Part shown: piece by piece, positions 41,434 to 51,109 of the stretch
Numbering within the stretch: the stretch's first letter is position 1
Layout: each line of letters opens with the position of its first letter
Source: Planococcus ruber
GTDB taxonomy: Bacteria; Bacillota; Bacilli; Bacillales_A; Planococcaceae
DNA: 64,000 nt
Reading direction: 5' to 3'
NCBI RefSeq assembly: GCF_022819085.1
Contig: NZ_JALHAG010000001.1
Coordinates: 951,395-1,015,394, forward strand
The notes under the pieces: generated by a model
Seen by the model: the letters and a program-made list of their open reading frames with translations, nothing else
What the model was told of the DNA's origin: nothing
The model's database searches: none
Translations under genes and position numbers: made by a program

Positions 41434-42361
41434 CGTATTCATCCACATTGCTGACATCGATCAAGAAATTCGGGCGCTGTTTTGTTTCATTATAGATGCG
41501 TCCAATATATTCGCCGATGACCCCGAGGCTGAGCAATTGAATGCCGCCTAAAAAAAGAATCGCGGTAATCGTGGTGAAATATCCAGGCGCGCTGTTGCCG
41601 TTTTGCATGATTTGGTAAAAAGTCCAGATGATGTAGATGATCGAAAGGAAAAGGACAAGAAATCCAGTGTAAAAACAGACGCGGAGCGGCTTCAAATTGA
41701 AAGAAATAATGCCGTCGATGCCGTAATTCACCAGACTGCCGAACGACCACTTGGAGGTTCCTTCATTTCTCACCACGTTGTCATAGCAAATAATTTTCTT
41801 GCTCAAGCCGATCCAGGAAAAGAGGCCTTTTGAAAACCGGTTGCTTTCGCTGAGTTTTAAAATGGAGTTGATGGCTTTTCGGCTCAGCAGGCGGAAATCG
41901 CCTTCGCCGTCGACAAAATCAACATCGGTGATGGAATTGACGAGTTTGTAATAAGCAGACGAGAGCCAGCTCCGCATTTTCGATTCGCCGCTGCGTGAGC
42001 GTTTGGCGACGACTTGATGAAACCCATCTTCAAAACCTGCGATCATTTCGCCGATCATTTGGGGCGGATGCTGCAAGTCGCTGTCCATCAAAATAGCCGC
42101 GTCTCCTTTGATGCGGCTCAAGCCGGCAAGAATTGCGGATTCCTTTCCGAAATTTCTTGTCAGTGAAATGTATTTTACACTCGGATGTTTTTCTGCCAGT
42201 TTTAAAATTTCTTGAAGAGTATTGTCGCGGCTGCCGTCATTGATGAACATAATTTCATAGCGGTAAGGCAGCGGTTCGAGTTCTTCGGTCAACCGGCTGA
42301 ACATCCGTGCAATATTGGCTTCTTCGTTAAATGCCGGAACTACGATGGAGACCAGTTTCAT
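41420..42361 (-). CDS. csbB: CsbB-type GT2 glycosyltransferase
   Basis: This 313-residue transferase loads a sugar onto undecaprenyl phosphate at the inner face. The GT2 domain starts SIVVPAFNEEANIARMF, with FINDGSRDNTLQEIL and the metal-binding DSDLQHPP. Two C-terminal membrane segments (about 230-260 and 265-292) anchor it. A ribosome binding site (AAAGGGGAATGCGAT) precedes the ATG. It heads the csbB-gtrA-yfhO operon. B. subtilis csbB is driven by sigma-B and an ECF sigma factor. Here GGGTAA near 42409 is only a weak sigma-B hint. Confidence 0.9.
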   Translation of the reverse strand: MKLVSIVVPAFNEEANIARMFSRLTEELEPLPYRYEIMFINDGSRDNTLQEILKLAEKHPSVKYISLTRNFGKESAILAGLSRIKGDAAILMDSDLQHPPQMIGEMIAGFEDGFHQVVAKRSRSGESKMRSWLSSAYYKLVNSITDVDFVDGEGDFRLLSRKAINSILKLSESNRFSKGLFSWIGLSKKIICYDNVVRNEGTSKWSFGSLVNYGIDGIISFNLKPLRVCFYTGFLVLFLSIIYIIWTFYQIMQNGNSAPGYFTTITAILFLGGIQLLSLGVIGEYIGRIYNETKQRPNFLIDVSNVDEYDELR

Positions 42362-42478
42362 ATCGCATTCCCCTTTCCTTATGTATCATATTTCTCTATG
42401 ACTTTGTTTACCCTAACGCCTTTGAAAATATGCTTGCATTTTTCTTTCCGTAAAAGCACTACAGAATAATTTTCAAAA

Positions 42479-42506
42479 TGAAACTTATTTCATTCCCAAA
42501 CGTATG
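42479..42506 (+). promoter_or_regulatory. ECF sigma-factor promoter upstream of the Ter cluster
   Basis: TGAAAC (42479-42484), a 16-bp spacer and CGTATG (42501-42506) are an essentially perfect sigma-M/W/X-type promoter. Its transcript would start about 175 bases before the first terD gene. The B. subtilis yceC operon is controlled by such envelope-stress factors as well. Confidence 0.75.
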
Positions 42507-42618
42507 TATTTTATCAGCTATTATAAAGGCATTTGCCCATTTTCATACAGCTGGCGGAAAGAGTTGTCCATTGTAAGGCGGAAAGCGTTTTGTACGGCTG
42601 ACAAAGGACCCTTAATAA

Positions 42619-42647
42619 TTGAAATTTTCCGGATTTACAAATACTAT
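42619..42647 (+). promoter_or_regulatory. Sigma-A-like promoter of the Ter cluster
   Basis: TTGAAA (42619-42624) and TACTAT (42642-42647) are 17 bp apart, about 30 bases upstream of the terD ribosome binding site. It would give basal expression. The rest of the 325-bp gap from csbB shows nothing else clear. Confidence 0.5.
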
Positions 42648-42686
42648 TAACTGTAAGTACATAAAGATGAATGGAGAGTGCTGGAA

Positions 42687-43301
42687 ATGGCTATTAATCT
42701 TGTAAAAGGTCAGAAAATTGATTTGACAAAAGGGCGTTCAAGTCTTTCAAGCATCATGGTCGGCCTTGGGTGGGACCCAGTTGAAACGAAAAAAAGCGGC
42801 GGTTTCCTAAGCGGATTGCTTGGAGGCGGCGGTGGCGGAGCCGACATCGATTGTGATGCCTCTGTTATCATGCTGGATGAAAACGGCAAGTTGAAAGGCA
42901 AAGAAAACTTGATTTATTTCGGCAACAAAAAAAGCAAAGACGGCAGCGTCGTTCACTCAGGCGATAACTTGACCGGCGAAGGAGAAGGGGATGACGAAAC
43001 AATCAACGTCGACCTTAAACGAATTTCGCCTTCGATCCACCGTCTCGTTTTCGTTGTAAATATTTACAATGCAAGACAGAAAAAGCAAGATTTCGGCATG
43101 ATTCAAAATGCCTTCATCCGTTTAGTGGACAATCAATCAAAAGAAGAACTTGTTCATTATAATTTAACTGAAAACTACGCCGGTAAAATGTCGCTGATTC
43201 CTGGAGAATTGTACCGCCAAGGCAGCGAGTGGAAATTCTCTGCTGTCGGTGAAGGCACAATGGATGCAGATATCGGTTCAATCGCAAACAAATACGCTTA
43301 A
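42687..43301 (+). CDS. terD: TerD-family stress protein (glycine-rich insertion)
   Basis: This 204-residue TerD domain protein has the family opening [14 protein letters not shown] and the calcium-site segment [14 protein letters not shown]. It differs from its two neighbours by a glycine-rich insertion (LSGLLGGGGGGADI, about 40-53) and by DIDCDASV where they have DLDSSV. GGAGAG lies eight bases before the ATG at 42687. TerD proteins bind calcium and are proposed to form membrane-linked stress complexes with TerC. It is the first gene of the cluster. Confidence 0.9.
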   Translation: MAINLVKGQKIDLTKGRSSLSSIMVGLGWDPVETKKSGGFLSGLLGGGGGGADIDCDASVIMLDENGKLKGKENLIYFGNKKSKDGSVVHSGDNLTGEGEGDDETINVDLKRISPSIHRLVFVVNIYNARQKKQDFGMIQNAFIRLVDNQSKEELVHYNLTENYAGKMSLIPGELYRQGSEWKFSAVGEGTMDADIGSIANKYA

Positions 43302-43316
43302 GGAGTGGACAATTAA

Positions 43317-43895
43317 ATGGCTATTAACTTATCAAAAGGACAAAAAGTAGATTTAACAAAATCCAATCCGGGGTTGTCAAAAGTGGTCGTCGGCCTTGGC
43401 TGGGACACAAATAAATACGACGGCGGACAGGATTTCGACTTGGATTCATCGGTCTTCTTATTGGATGCGAGCGGCAAAGCGGCCTCAGAAGCTGACTTTG
43501 TCTTCTATAACAATACAATCGGTGCCGGCGGTGCAGTCGAACACACGGGAGACAACAAAACTGGTGAAGGCGAAGGGGACGATGAAGCAGTAAATATCGA
43601 CCTTTCTTCTATCCCTTCTTCCATTGAGAAAGTAACATTTGCCATTACGATCCATGACGCAGAAGCACGCGGCCAAAACTTCGGGCAAGTCAGCAATTCA
43701 TATGTGCGCATTGTGAATGCAGGATCTAATGAAGAATTGATCCGCTATGATTTAGGGGAAGACTTCTCCATCGAAACGGCGATTGTCGTAGGAGAGCTAT
43801 ACCGCCACGGAGGAGAATGGAAATTTAATGCGATTGGCAGCGGTTATCAAGGTGGACTGGCATCACTTGTTAAGGACTTTGGTTTAGACAGCTAA
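43317..43895 (+). CDS. terD: TerD-family stress protein
   Basis: This 192-residue canonical TerD protein has [40 protein letters not shown] and [15 protein letters not shown], the acidic residues forming paired calcium sites. The end [16 protein letters not shown] is conserved. It lies 15 bp after the first terD gene with a ribosome binding site (AAGGAGTGG). It is most like the third TerD protein at 51110. A terminator-like hairpin follows, so downstream genes may be made at lower level. Confidence 0.93.
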   Translation: MAINLSKGQKVDLTKSNPGLSKVVVGLGWDTNKYDGGQDFDLDSSVFLLDASGKAASEADFVFYNNTIGAGGAVEHTGDNKTGEGEGDDEAVNIDLSSIPSSIEKVTFAITIHDAEARGQNFGQVSNSYVRIVNAGSNEELIRYDLGEDFSIETAIVVGELYRHGGEWKFNAIGSGYQGGLASLVKDFGLDS

Positions 43896-43910
43896 TTTTG
43901 CACAAATAGA

Positions 43911-43942
43911 AAGCAAGGGGCCTGTCGTCTCCTTGCTTTTTT
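43911..43942 (+). terminator. Terminator or attenuator inside the Ter cluster
   Basis: The stem AAGCAAGG with CCTTGCTT, followed by T residues, lies between the second terD gene and the CitE-like gene. No strong new promoter is visible after it, so partial read-through is likely. Confidence 0.65.
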
Positions 43943-43988
43943 AGACTCGCTTAAATTTATTTGTTTAATTGTGCCGGGAGGACGGAAG

Positions 43989-45134
43989 ATGAAACATTTC
44001 GACGTATTGAGTAAATCGGATTTAAAAGCGTTTTTTAAATATTCCCCGGCAGAATTCTCCCGAGATACGGCAAGGGAAACATTGGGGCTGGCATTAGGCG
44101 CAGCTCTTTATACCCCTGGTTCCAGACAGGATATCGCTTCGAAAATACTGGGAGGAAATTATCGCCGGGGAGCATTCGCCGGATTGGCTACTTTAATCAT
44201 TTGTTTGGAAGATGCGGTAGCTGATGCGGAATTAGTAGATGCTGAAAAGAATGTTGCCGAGCAGCTGAAACGTTTGGATGCAGCAAACTCCTGCCAGCTT
44301 ACTGAGGGGCCGGCACTTTTTTTGCGGATCCGCAGCGCAGCACAGTTGGACGGCCTGATCGCTTCTGCTGGAAAAGCGCTTAGCGTTTTGACAGGAATCG
44401 TTTTTCCAAAATGCGACGCTGAAAATCTGCGGGCTTTTTTCCAAGCGCTCGATCGGGCAAGCGAAGCAGCAGGACGCAATTTATATGCTTTGCCGCTGCT
44501 TGAAACAAAAGAAGTCCTCTATGCGGAAACGAGACAACATACTTTAAAGGAAATTTACGGGATTTTAAAAGAAGAAGCGGATCGTATTTTGACTGTACGT
44601 GTTGGAGCTACTGACTTTTCCAGCCTTTACGGGTTGCGGCGTCCAGTTGAGCGCACCATATATGATGTCCATGTCGTTCGCGATTGTTTAGTAGACATCA
44701 TCAATCAGTTTGGGCGGGCAGAGGACGGGTTTATCGTGTCTGGCCCGGTGTATGAACACTTTTCAACCGTCCAATTTCCATTTGTTGCATCAGAAGCTGA
44801 AAAAACCTTATGGGAAGAAGTGCAGCTGGACGTTTTAAACGGCTTTAAAGGAAAAACCTGTATCCATCCGTCCCAAATCATGACGGTAAATGCAGGGTAT
44901 ATGGTGACAAAGGAAACGTACGACGATGCATCCCTGATTCTCGCAGAAAGCGGAAAATTCAACGGGATCCTGCAAAGTCCGACGCGCAATAAAATGAACG
45001 AAGTAAAACCGCATTTAAGCTGGGCAAGAAAAATTGCCGCCCAGGCGGAAGTCTATGGGGTGCTGAATGAAAACTTTAAACCAATCGATGTCCTCAACCA
45101 TATTCGATCAAACCAACTATCAACTCAACTATAA
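43989..45134 (+). CDS. CitE/HpcH-aldolase-like lyase of the Ter cluster
   Basis: This 381-residue protein belongs to the HpcH/HpaI aldolase-citrate lyase fold. It shows a metal-binding acidic helix (LATLIICLEDAVADAEL), RIRSAAQLDG, FPKCDAENL, LPLLETKEVLY, VRVGATDFSSLYG and KTCIHPSQIMTVN. In Ter-linked gene sets it accompanies PRTases and a HAD enzyme in a proposed nucleoside-like metabolite pathway. GGGAGG lies seven bases before the ATG at 43989. The next gene starts well inside its 3' end. Confidence 0.85.
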   Translation: MKHFDVLSKSDLKAFFKYSPAEFSRDTARETLGLALGAALYTPGSRQDIASKILGGNYRRGAFAGLATLIICLEDAVADAELVDAEKNVAEQLKRLDAANSCQLTEGPALFLRIRSAAQLDGLIASAGKALSVLTGIVFPKCDAENLRAFFQALDRASEAAGRNLYALPLLETKEVLYAETRQHTLKEIYGILKEEADRILTVRVGATDFSSLYGLRRPVERTIYDVHVVRDCLVDIINQFGRAEDGFIVSGPVYEHFSTVQFPFVASEAEKTLWEEVQLDVLNGFKGKTCIHPSQIMTVNAGYMVTKETYDDASLILAESGKFNGILQSPTRNKMNEVKPHLSWARKIAAQAEVYGVLNENFKPIDVLNHIRSNQLSTQL

Positions 45135-46437
45135 ATTATGGGAGAATTTGGATTTAACTGTGACGGTCCGTGAGGCTTATCAGGGCCTTCCGGCAGAAGC
45201 GCTTTTTTCAATGGGCCTTCGGGTCAATAAAAAACGCCAATTTCTCTTTGTCAGCAAACTTATCGCCAAGCATCTTGCTGTGTCACCTTCGATTGCGCTT
45301 GGGGCCGGCAGCTTATTGGCTTCTTTATTGATGCAAAAAGAGGGGCTGCCTCCTATTCCGCAGTCTGCCCAGCTGGTCCAAATGTTGAAGAGCGGGGTGC
45401 CAAACCCGTCAGTGACGAAAGAATCGCTTCGGCATACGGCAGCATTGCCGGAGAAAACGGTATTTATCGGGATGGCAGAAACGGCTACAGGACTTGGCCA
45501 TTCTGTTTTTCAGCATTTTGAAAATGCAGTTTATATCCATACGACCCGTGAACAAATTAGCGGTTTAGAGCCTTCCTTTGTCTTTGAAGAAGAGCATTCG
45601 CATGCCACTTCCCATAAGGTATATGCACCGGAAGGGCTGTTGGAAGAAGCGGAAGCGATTGTTTTGGTCGATGATGAAATTTCAACCGGCAATACGCTGA
45701 TTAATTTAATCACCGCCTTGGATGAACAGTTTCCGGGCAAAAAATATACGTCCCTTTCCATATTGGATTGGCGCAATGAAGACCAGCAGAAGAAATTCAG
45801 CCAGTTGGCTCAGGACCTGAAAATCGATATAGCGGTATTGTCCTTGATGGCCGGGCACTTTGAATTGAACCATGGGTCGTCTCCGGATGAATCCCCAATC
45901 GAACAATTGGAGGGCAGTTCTCCAAAACAGCCGCAGGAGCTCGCCGAGGCAGAACAGCTCCCTTATGAATCTTCTACGGGACAGCAATACATACGATTGA
46001 CTGGAAGATTCGGGCTATCGAGCAAAGAGCAGCAGGCAATCGACAGCTGGGCATTAGAAACAGCAGCGAAGCTTGAGCAGAAGCCAAAGCGGCCGTTAGT
46101 AGTAGGAATCGGCGAAAATATGTATTTGGCGCTCCGTTTCGGGCTTGCGCTTAGCGATGACTCGATTGTCCAAACAACCACGAGAAGCCCGATTTTCGCT
46201 GCGGATCAGGAAGGATATCCGATTCGTGAGAAAGCCGGTTTCCGACTGCCGGATGCAGATGGAGTGGATCAGTTTATCTATAACCTGAATGGTTTGGATA
46301 TTGACCGGATCTATCTGCTGGCTGAATCTGTTTCAGAGCTGGCAGACTGGGGTCCGTTAATCAGTTATTTGGAGAAGAAAGCGCCGGTCGAATGGATTTC
46401 ATTGACGGCAGCCAAAAGGAGGAATTCCACTCAATGA
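45067..46437 (+). CDS. Ter-cluster phosphoribosyltransferase with TRSP domain
   Basis: This 456-residue protein has a PRTase domain in its first half with the PRPP-binding motif IVLVDDEISTGNT (residues 198-210) and the loop MAETATGLGHSV. A C-terminal TRSP domain follows, with the namesake TTRSP at 371-375. It would transfer a base-like group to phosphoribose in the proposed nucleoside-like pathway. The ATG at 45067 overlaps the lyase gene by 68 bases. A later start at 45088 lacks a ribosome binding site. Confidence 0.85.
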   Translation: MKTLNQSMSSTIFDQTNYQLNYKLWENLDLTVTVREAYQGLPAEALFSMGLRVNKKRQFLFVSKLIAKHLAVSPSIALGAGSLLASLLMQKEGLPPIPQSAQLVQMLKSGVPNPSVTKESLRHTAALPEKTVFIGMAETATGLGHSVFQHFENAVYIHTTREQISGLEPSFVFEEEHSHATSHKVYAPEGLLEEAEAIVLVDDEISTGNTLINLITALDEQFPGKKYTSLSILDWRNEDQQKKFSQLAQDLKIDIAVLSLMAGHFELNHGSSPDESPIEQLEGSSPKQPQELAEAEQLPYESSTGQQYIRLTGRFGLSSKEQQAIDSWALETAAKLEQKPKRPLVVGIGENMYLALRFGLALSDDSIVQTTTRSPIFAADQEGYPIREKAGFRLPDADGVDQFIYNLNGLDIDRIYLLAESVSELADWGPLISYLEKKAPVEWISLTAAKRRNSTQ

Positions 46438-47543
46438 TTGCTACGGGATTAGTTAGAACCAGTTATCCGAAAGAAGATATCACATTTTTATTGAAAGATG
46501 TCACAGCTGATTTTGAGGAAAGCACGCTCGAAGAACGCGAAAATGCCGTCCGCTCCGGAGCGCATTATGCGGAGCGCCTGCCTATGGAATATCAGCCATC
46601 TCAGGAATATACAGAACTCTACCATGCAACTGTTGAGACAACGAAGGAGCGCCTAAGCCATCTGGTGGGAGTCGTTTCTCGCCGCATTTTGCTTAATGCG
46701 CAGACAGAGGATGTCGTGCTGGTATCGTTGGCGCGGGCCGGAAGCCCGGTCGGCATTTTGATTCGCCGGTATGCGGAACAGATTCTTGGATTGAACTGGC
46801 CGCATTACAGCGTCTCGATTCTTCGGGATAAAGGAATTGATGAAAAAGCGATTGAAACTATTCAGGCGGCGCATCCAGGCAGCCGCATTCAATTTATAGA
46901 CGGCTGGACTGGAAAAGGCGCCATCCAAAAAGAATTGACGAAATCCGTTGATAGCCTGAATAGCCGAAAAGGTTGGAATTTGCAGGATGATATGGCCGTT
47001 TTGGCAGATCCAGGTGCTTGTGCTGTGCTTTTTGGCACGCGGGAAGATTTCCTGATTCCAAGCGCTTGTTTAAACTCAACGGTTTCCGGTCTTGTGAGCC
47101 GGACGATCCTAAATGAACGCTATATTGGCGAAGATGATTTTCACGGGGCCAAATTCTACGAAGAATTATTGGCAGAAGACTTATCCAATAATTTCGTAGA
47201 CGAAGTCACCGCGTGTTTCCTCGAAACTGCAGAGGCAGTTGAAAAAGAAGTTTCATCTACTCCGGTCACTGCCGAAAGAACATGGCAAGGCATGAAGGAA
47301 GTCGAAGAAATAGGAGCGAAGATGTACAGCGAAACGGATTACCATTTAATCAAGCCGGGTGTAGGCGAGACGACGCGCGTTTTGCTGCGCAGAAGCCCTT
47401 GGAAAGTGCTGGTGAATGATTTGGAGCATCCAGACGTCCAGCATCTGCTGATTTTAGCGAAAGAGAAAAATGTGCCGGTTGAAGTAGTTCCTGAATTGTT
47501 TTATCGTTCCATTGGATTGATCAAGTCAGGAAAAGAAATATGA
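46434..47543 (+). CDS. StiP-like PRTase/PELOTA-domain protein of the Ter cluster
   Basis: This 369-residue protein is of the family annotated as cysteine protease StiP, which comparative work reads as a divergent PRTase domain (DVVLVSLARAGSPVGILIRR, then DGWTGKGAIQKEL) joined to a C-terminal PELOTA-type RNA-binding domain (KVLVNDLEHPDVQHLLILA). AAGGAGG lies 11 bases before the ATG, which overlaps the previous stop (ATGA). The next gene again overlaps by four. The tight coupling of these genes supports a common pathway. Protease activity is doubtful. Confidence 0.82.
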   Translation: MIATGLVRTSYPKEDITFLLKDVTADFEESTLEERENAVRSGAHYAERLPMEYQPSQEYTELYHATVETTKERLSHLVGVVSRRILLNAQTEDVVLVSLARAGSPVGILIRRYAEQILGLNWPHYSVSILRDKGIDEKAIETIQAAHPGSRIQFIDGWTGKGAIQKELTKSVDSLNSRKGWNLQDDMAVLADPGACAVLFGTREDFLIPSACLNSTVSGLVSRTILNERYIGEDDFHGAKFYEELLAEDLSNNFVDEVTACFLETAEAVEKEVSSTPVTAERTWQGMKEVEEIGAKMYSETDYHLIKPGVGETTRVLLRRSPWKVLVNDLEHPDVQHLLILAKEKNVPVEVVPELFYRSIGLIKSGKEI

Positions 47544-48355
47544 CATTCCTATTTGCCAGTGATTTAGACCAGACATTAATCTATTCGAAACGGTCCATGG
47601 GAAAACAGGCGGTTGAATCCGATTTGCGGGAAGTCGAGCGCTATGAAGGAAACCCGCAGTCCTTCATGACAGCAACTGGTCAGCGAATGCTTCACGAGTT
47701 GGCTGAAGAGCTTTGCTTTCTGCCTGTTACAACGCGGACTCAGAGCCAGTATGAACGCGTTACCGGCATCTATAAAGGCGATGCTGCACCGAAATTCGCT
47801 GTGATTTCAAATGGTGCCGTCATTTTAGAAGACGGCGAACCGATCAAAGAATGGTCAGACCATATCCGCAAGCAATGCGTCAGCAAGAAAACCATTGTAG
47901 AAGAGCTTATGCCCAAAATTGTTCAGCATTTCTCGGAAGAGTGGGTTTTGCGTGTAAGAGAAGCAGACGGGTGGTTTGTCTACTTGATTATTGACCGTGA
48001 AAAATTTCCATCCGAAAAATTAGCATTTTATACAAAGACTTTTCGGGAAATCGGCTGGTCGATGTCGCTTCAGGGCAGAAAGCTTTATTTCATGCCCGAA
48101 AGCATCACAAAAGCAGGGGCGATGGAGTATGTTAAAGAACGCATTGGCGCTGACTATGTGGTAGCAGCTGGCGATTCGCTCTTGGATCTCGATTTGCTTG
48201 AAAGCGCAGACCTTGGCCTGTTGGCTGCCCACGGTGAAGCAGTAAGAAGCAGGATCCCCGTTTCAGCGCACATCGAAACGACTGAAAAACGAGGAATCGA
48301 AGCGGGAGAAGAAATACTTTTCCGTGTTCAGCAAGAAATTTTGCAGCATAAATAA
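47540..48355 (+). CDS. HAD-family phosphatase of the Ter cluster
   Basis: This 271-residue HAD hydrolase has motif I FASDLDQTLIYS (nucleophile Asp), motif II-like FAVISNGAVI, the conserved Lys in SITKAGAMEYV and motif IV AAGDSLLDLDLLE. The cap region resembles Cof or sucrose-phosphatase types. It starts within the preceding stop codon (ATGA). In the proposed Ter pathway it would remove a phosphate from the nucleotide-like product. The substrate is unknown. Confidence 0.87.
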   Translation: MTFLFASDLDQTLIYSKRSMGKQAVESDLREVERYEGNPQSFMTATGQRMLHELAEELCFLPVTTRTQSQYERVTGIYKGDAAPKFAVISNGAVILEDGEPIKEWSDHIRKQCVSKKTIVEELMPKIVQHFSEEWVLRVREADGWFVYLIIDREKFPSEKLAFYTKTFREIGWSMSLQGRKLYFMPESITKAGAMEYVKERIGADYVVAAGDSLLDLDLLESADLGLLAAHGEAVRSRIPVSAHIETTEKRGIEAGEEILFRVQQEILQHK

Positions 48356-48370
48356 TGAGGAGGGAATCCC

Positions 48371-49984
48371 ATGGTTCAACTGCATCCGGTACGCGTGAGA
48401 ACGTGGGATCCGGAAAAGATTGGGGAGTGGCTGAATAAGCCCATCATCAATCATCCAGAAACGAAAATTGAAGAAGATAGCTTGACCTATCCTCAGCTTA
48501 TCGGTGAATTCGTCGGCATGTCCTTAGACGAAGACGATTATTTTGCGGGCATTTATGACACCATGGAAGCCGCAGAAGGACGTCTGATCCGGCTATCCGG
48601 GAAACTGAACAAACAAATTTCCTCCGAACGGCTGCGCAGCCTGCAGGATTTGTTTGATATGAACAAAAAAGAAAACGGCCTGTCGCCGAGCCGGATTGTC
48701 GCATTTCTTGACGGCAAAGGCCTTATGCCGAAGCTGAAAGATCCCGGCTTGAACCGCAGGCTGCGGCTCGTGCTGATTGATACCCTCAAAGAGTTCCAGA
48801 ACCACTCGGCAGCTGCCACAACCCATTCTTCTTTCCGCAGAGTAGCAACGGATTTAGTGAAATGGACATTCAATCACATTGAGCCGGAACTTGAAAAGCT
48901 AAATCTGGAAAAAGGCTTGCCCGCTTTTTTATGGTATGCCGATATGTCTGAAAGCGAAAAATGGTTCCTGAAATTTTCTGCAGCGTTCGGATTCCACATC
49001 ATTGCGTATGATCCTGAAGGCAAACATTGGCTCGCCGATGCAGTAGGAGGGCAAGATCTTCTCAGCCATAGCTTCCAGGTAACGAGTGATCATGTAGTGC
49101 AATTTCCGGATGAAAAACCGGAACGTGTCGGAACCGTCGCTTTTCGCGCTACGCAGGAAGTGGACCGTTTGCTGCATCATGATGATTCAGGCTTATACAA
49201 GCCTTTCCAGTTTAAATCGTACTCGACACGTTCGATTCGCCTAAAAACGACAATTGACGAAGCGTTCATGCTCGCCAAAGAACGTGCGATGGTCCGGCCT
49301 TCTTTTGGCGTCGAGCGGGGAAGCGTTGTCATTCCCGTGGTATTCGCCAAGGTTATGGGGATCGAAAAAGACCGAAAGCGGTTTTGGGACAATATCCATA
49401 ACTTAACGGAAAGAGAAGATACATTATTGATCCGCAGTTTCCCGTTTATTGAAGAACGGAAAGGTAATCAGTTGTTTCATTACCGAGCAGCACTGGATAA
49501 GACCGGAAGGCTAGATCCGGAAAAAATGAAAAACGCCAATTGGTGGAAATACAGCCGATTGCCTGATGGGGTGCAAACGGCTATCTGCGAAGCGATTGCC
49601 AGACATGTAGAAAAGCCGATGCTGACTCCGCAAACGGGAGAATCGTTTGAAGACCTTCAGCTTTATTTATTTTCACAATCGATGTCACTTCCGGATTCGG
49701 TGATCCAGTTAATCCAGTTATTTGATTATCCTCAGTTTGTGCCGACTCTTTTGTTCTATAATGAAGAAAAAGACGCTGAATTAAGCCGGGCAGATGCCAA
49801 TGCAATCGCACTTGTCCATACATTCGGCCTCGATGTCATCATGATCAACCCGCAAGGCCATCAAGACATCGAACGCTGGATTGACACGGAAGCAATCGAC
49901 ACGCATTGGCTGGATGAAAGAAGTTTTAATGAGCCCTACCGAGAACCATCTGTCGTGAAAAAGATATTCAGAAAATGGCTATGA
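48371..49984 (+). CDS. yceG: YceG-family protein
   Basis: This 537-residue cytosolic protein matches YceG of Bacillus in length and in its place before the TelA gene. It carries LTYPQLIGEFVGMSLDEDDY near the N-terminus, FLWYADMSESEKWFLKF in the middle and GVERGSVVIPVVFAKVMGI. No enzymatic motif is evident to me. AGGAGGGAATCCC precedes the ATG. It belongs to the toxic-anion and envelope-stress gene set and is coupled by position to telA (19 bp). Confidence 0.82.
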   Translation: MVQLHPVRVRTWDPEKIGEWLNKPIINHPETKIEEDSLTYPQLIGEFVGMSLDEDDYFAGIYDTMEAAEGRLIRLSGKLNKQISSERLRSLQDLFDMNKKENGLSPSRIVAFLDGKGLMPKLKDPGLNRRLRLVLIDTLKEFQNHSAAATTHSSFRRVATDLVKWTFNHIEPELEKLNLEKGLPAFLWYADMSESEKWFLKFSAAFGFHIIAYDPEGKHWLADAVGGQDLLSHSFQVTSDHVVQFPDEKPERVGTVAFRATQEVDRLLHHDDSGLYKPFQFKSYSTRSIRLKTTIDEAFMLAKERAMVRPSFGVERGSVVIPVVFAKVMGIEKDRKRFWDNIHNLTEREDTLLIRSFPFIEERKGNQLFHYRAALDKTGRLDPEKMKNANWWKYSRLPDGVQTAICEAIARHVEKPMLTPQTGESFEDLQLYLFSQSMSLPDSVIQLIQLFDYPQFVPTLLFYNEEKDAELSRADANAIALVHTFGLDVIMINPQGHQDIERWIDTEAIDTHWLDERSFNEPYREPSVVKKIFRKWL

Positions 49985-50003
49985 CCTAAAAGGAGTGAAG
50001 AAG

Positions 50004-51083
50004 ATGAATACGTTGCCGCAGCAAATTGAACAGCAGGAATCTCTTATGCAAAACGAAAATGAGTTGAAAGTGAAATTGAAGCAAGACCCGGAAGTCATCA
50101 AATTGGCCTCTACGATCAACCCGAAAAACCAGATCGAGTTATTGGAGTTCGGGCGTGAGCCGGCCAATGAAATTTCAGCTTTCACCGGAAAAGTCCTGAA
50201 TTCTGTCCAGGCAAACAGCATGGAAGAATCCAGTGAACTGCTGAAGCAGCTTGGGAAAATTATGGACAAGTTCGACAAAAAGGATTTTGTTGAAAAGAAA
50301 GGCTTCTTGAATAAAATCTTCAACAAAGGCAACAAAATGATCGAGCAATTGTTCAGCAAGTACCAGACGATGGGAACTGAAATTGATAAAGTGTATGTGG
50401 AAATCACCAAGTACGAATCGGAAATGAAAAAATCGACAACTACCTTGGAAGAATTGTACGATCAGAACTTCAATTATTTCATGGAACTGGAAAAGTATAT
50501 CGCAGCAGGCGATTTGAAAGTCCAGGAATTGAAAGCCCAGGAGCCGGAAGTCCGTGCAAAAGCGGAAAGCGGAAACCAAATGGCCTTGATGGAGCTGAAT
50601 TCCCTGCAAAATGCGATTGAATTATTGGAGCAGCGGGTCTACGATTTGGAGATGGCAAAGCAAGTATCGTACCAATCCGCTCCGCAAATCCGTATGCTGC
50701 AGCGCGGCAATACGAAATTGATCGGAAAAATCAATTCGGCTTTTGTTACGACCATTCCGATCTTTAAAACCGGTTTGATTAATGCCATTGCCGCGAAGCG
50801 CCAAAGCTTGGTCGCAGAAGGCATGAATGAGCTGGATCGCCGGACAAACGAAATGCTTTTGAACAATGCAAACGACATCTCAAGACAGAGCGTCGATATT
50901 GCGCGTATGTCTGGACAACCGAGCATCAAAATTGAGACAATTGAACAGACGTGGGAAACGATTATGCAAGGGATGAATGATACGCGCGAAATCGAAGCGG
51001 AAAACCGCAAAATGCGTGAAGAAGGGCGCCTTCGCATAGAAGAGCTTCAAAAGAAATACGAAGATACCCAACGTAAAGCTTAA
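50004..51083 (+). CDS. telA: Toxic anion resistance protein TelA (YceH-like)
   Basis: This 359-residue, largely coiled-coil protein of the TelA family includes [20 protein letters not shown] and [23 protein letters not shown] and long heptad stretches to the C-terminus. Members give resistance to tellurite and some bacteriocins or wall antibiotics. AGGAG lies eight bases before the ATG at 50004. The GTG at 49995 overlaps that site. The gene is followed by the third terD gene. Confidence 0.92.
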   Translation: MNTLPQQIEQQESLMQNENELKVKLKQDPEVIKLASTINPKNQIELLEFGREPANEISAFTGKVLNSVQANSMEESSELLKQLGKIMDKFDKKDFVEKKGFLNKIFNKGNKMIEQLFSKYQTMGTEIDKVYVEITKYESEMKKSTTTLEELYDQNFNYFMELEKYIAAGDLKVQELKAQEPEVRAKAESGNQMALMELNSLQNAIELLEQRVYDLEMAKQVSYQSAPQIRMLQRGNTKLIGKINSAFVTTIPIFKTGLINAIAAKRQSLVAEGMNELDRRTNEMLLNNANDISRQSVDIARMSGQPSIKIETIEQTWETIMQGMNDTREIEAENRKMREEGRLRIEELQKKYEDTQRKA

Positions 51084-51109
51084 TTAATCAGTCGGAGGAG
51101 GAAATTATT

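Noticed and set aside
42388-42412. Sigma-B promoter for csbB (GGGTAA on the minus strand)
   Set aside because: No acceptable -35 element is found at a spacing of 12-15 bp, so the evidence is too weak to list as a feature.
46434-47543. Reading the StiP-like protein as a true cysteine protease
   Set aside because: No Cys-His protease motif is evident. The PRTase/PELOTA reading fits the visible motifs and the neighbours better.
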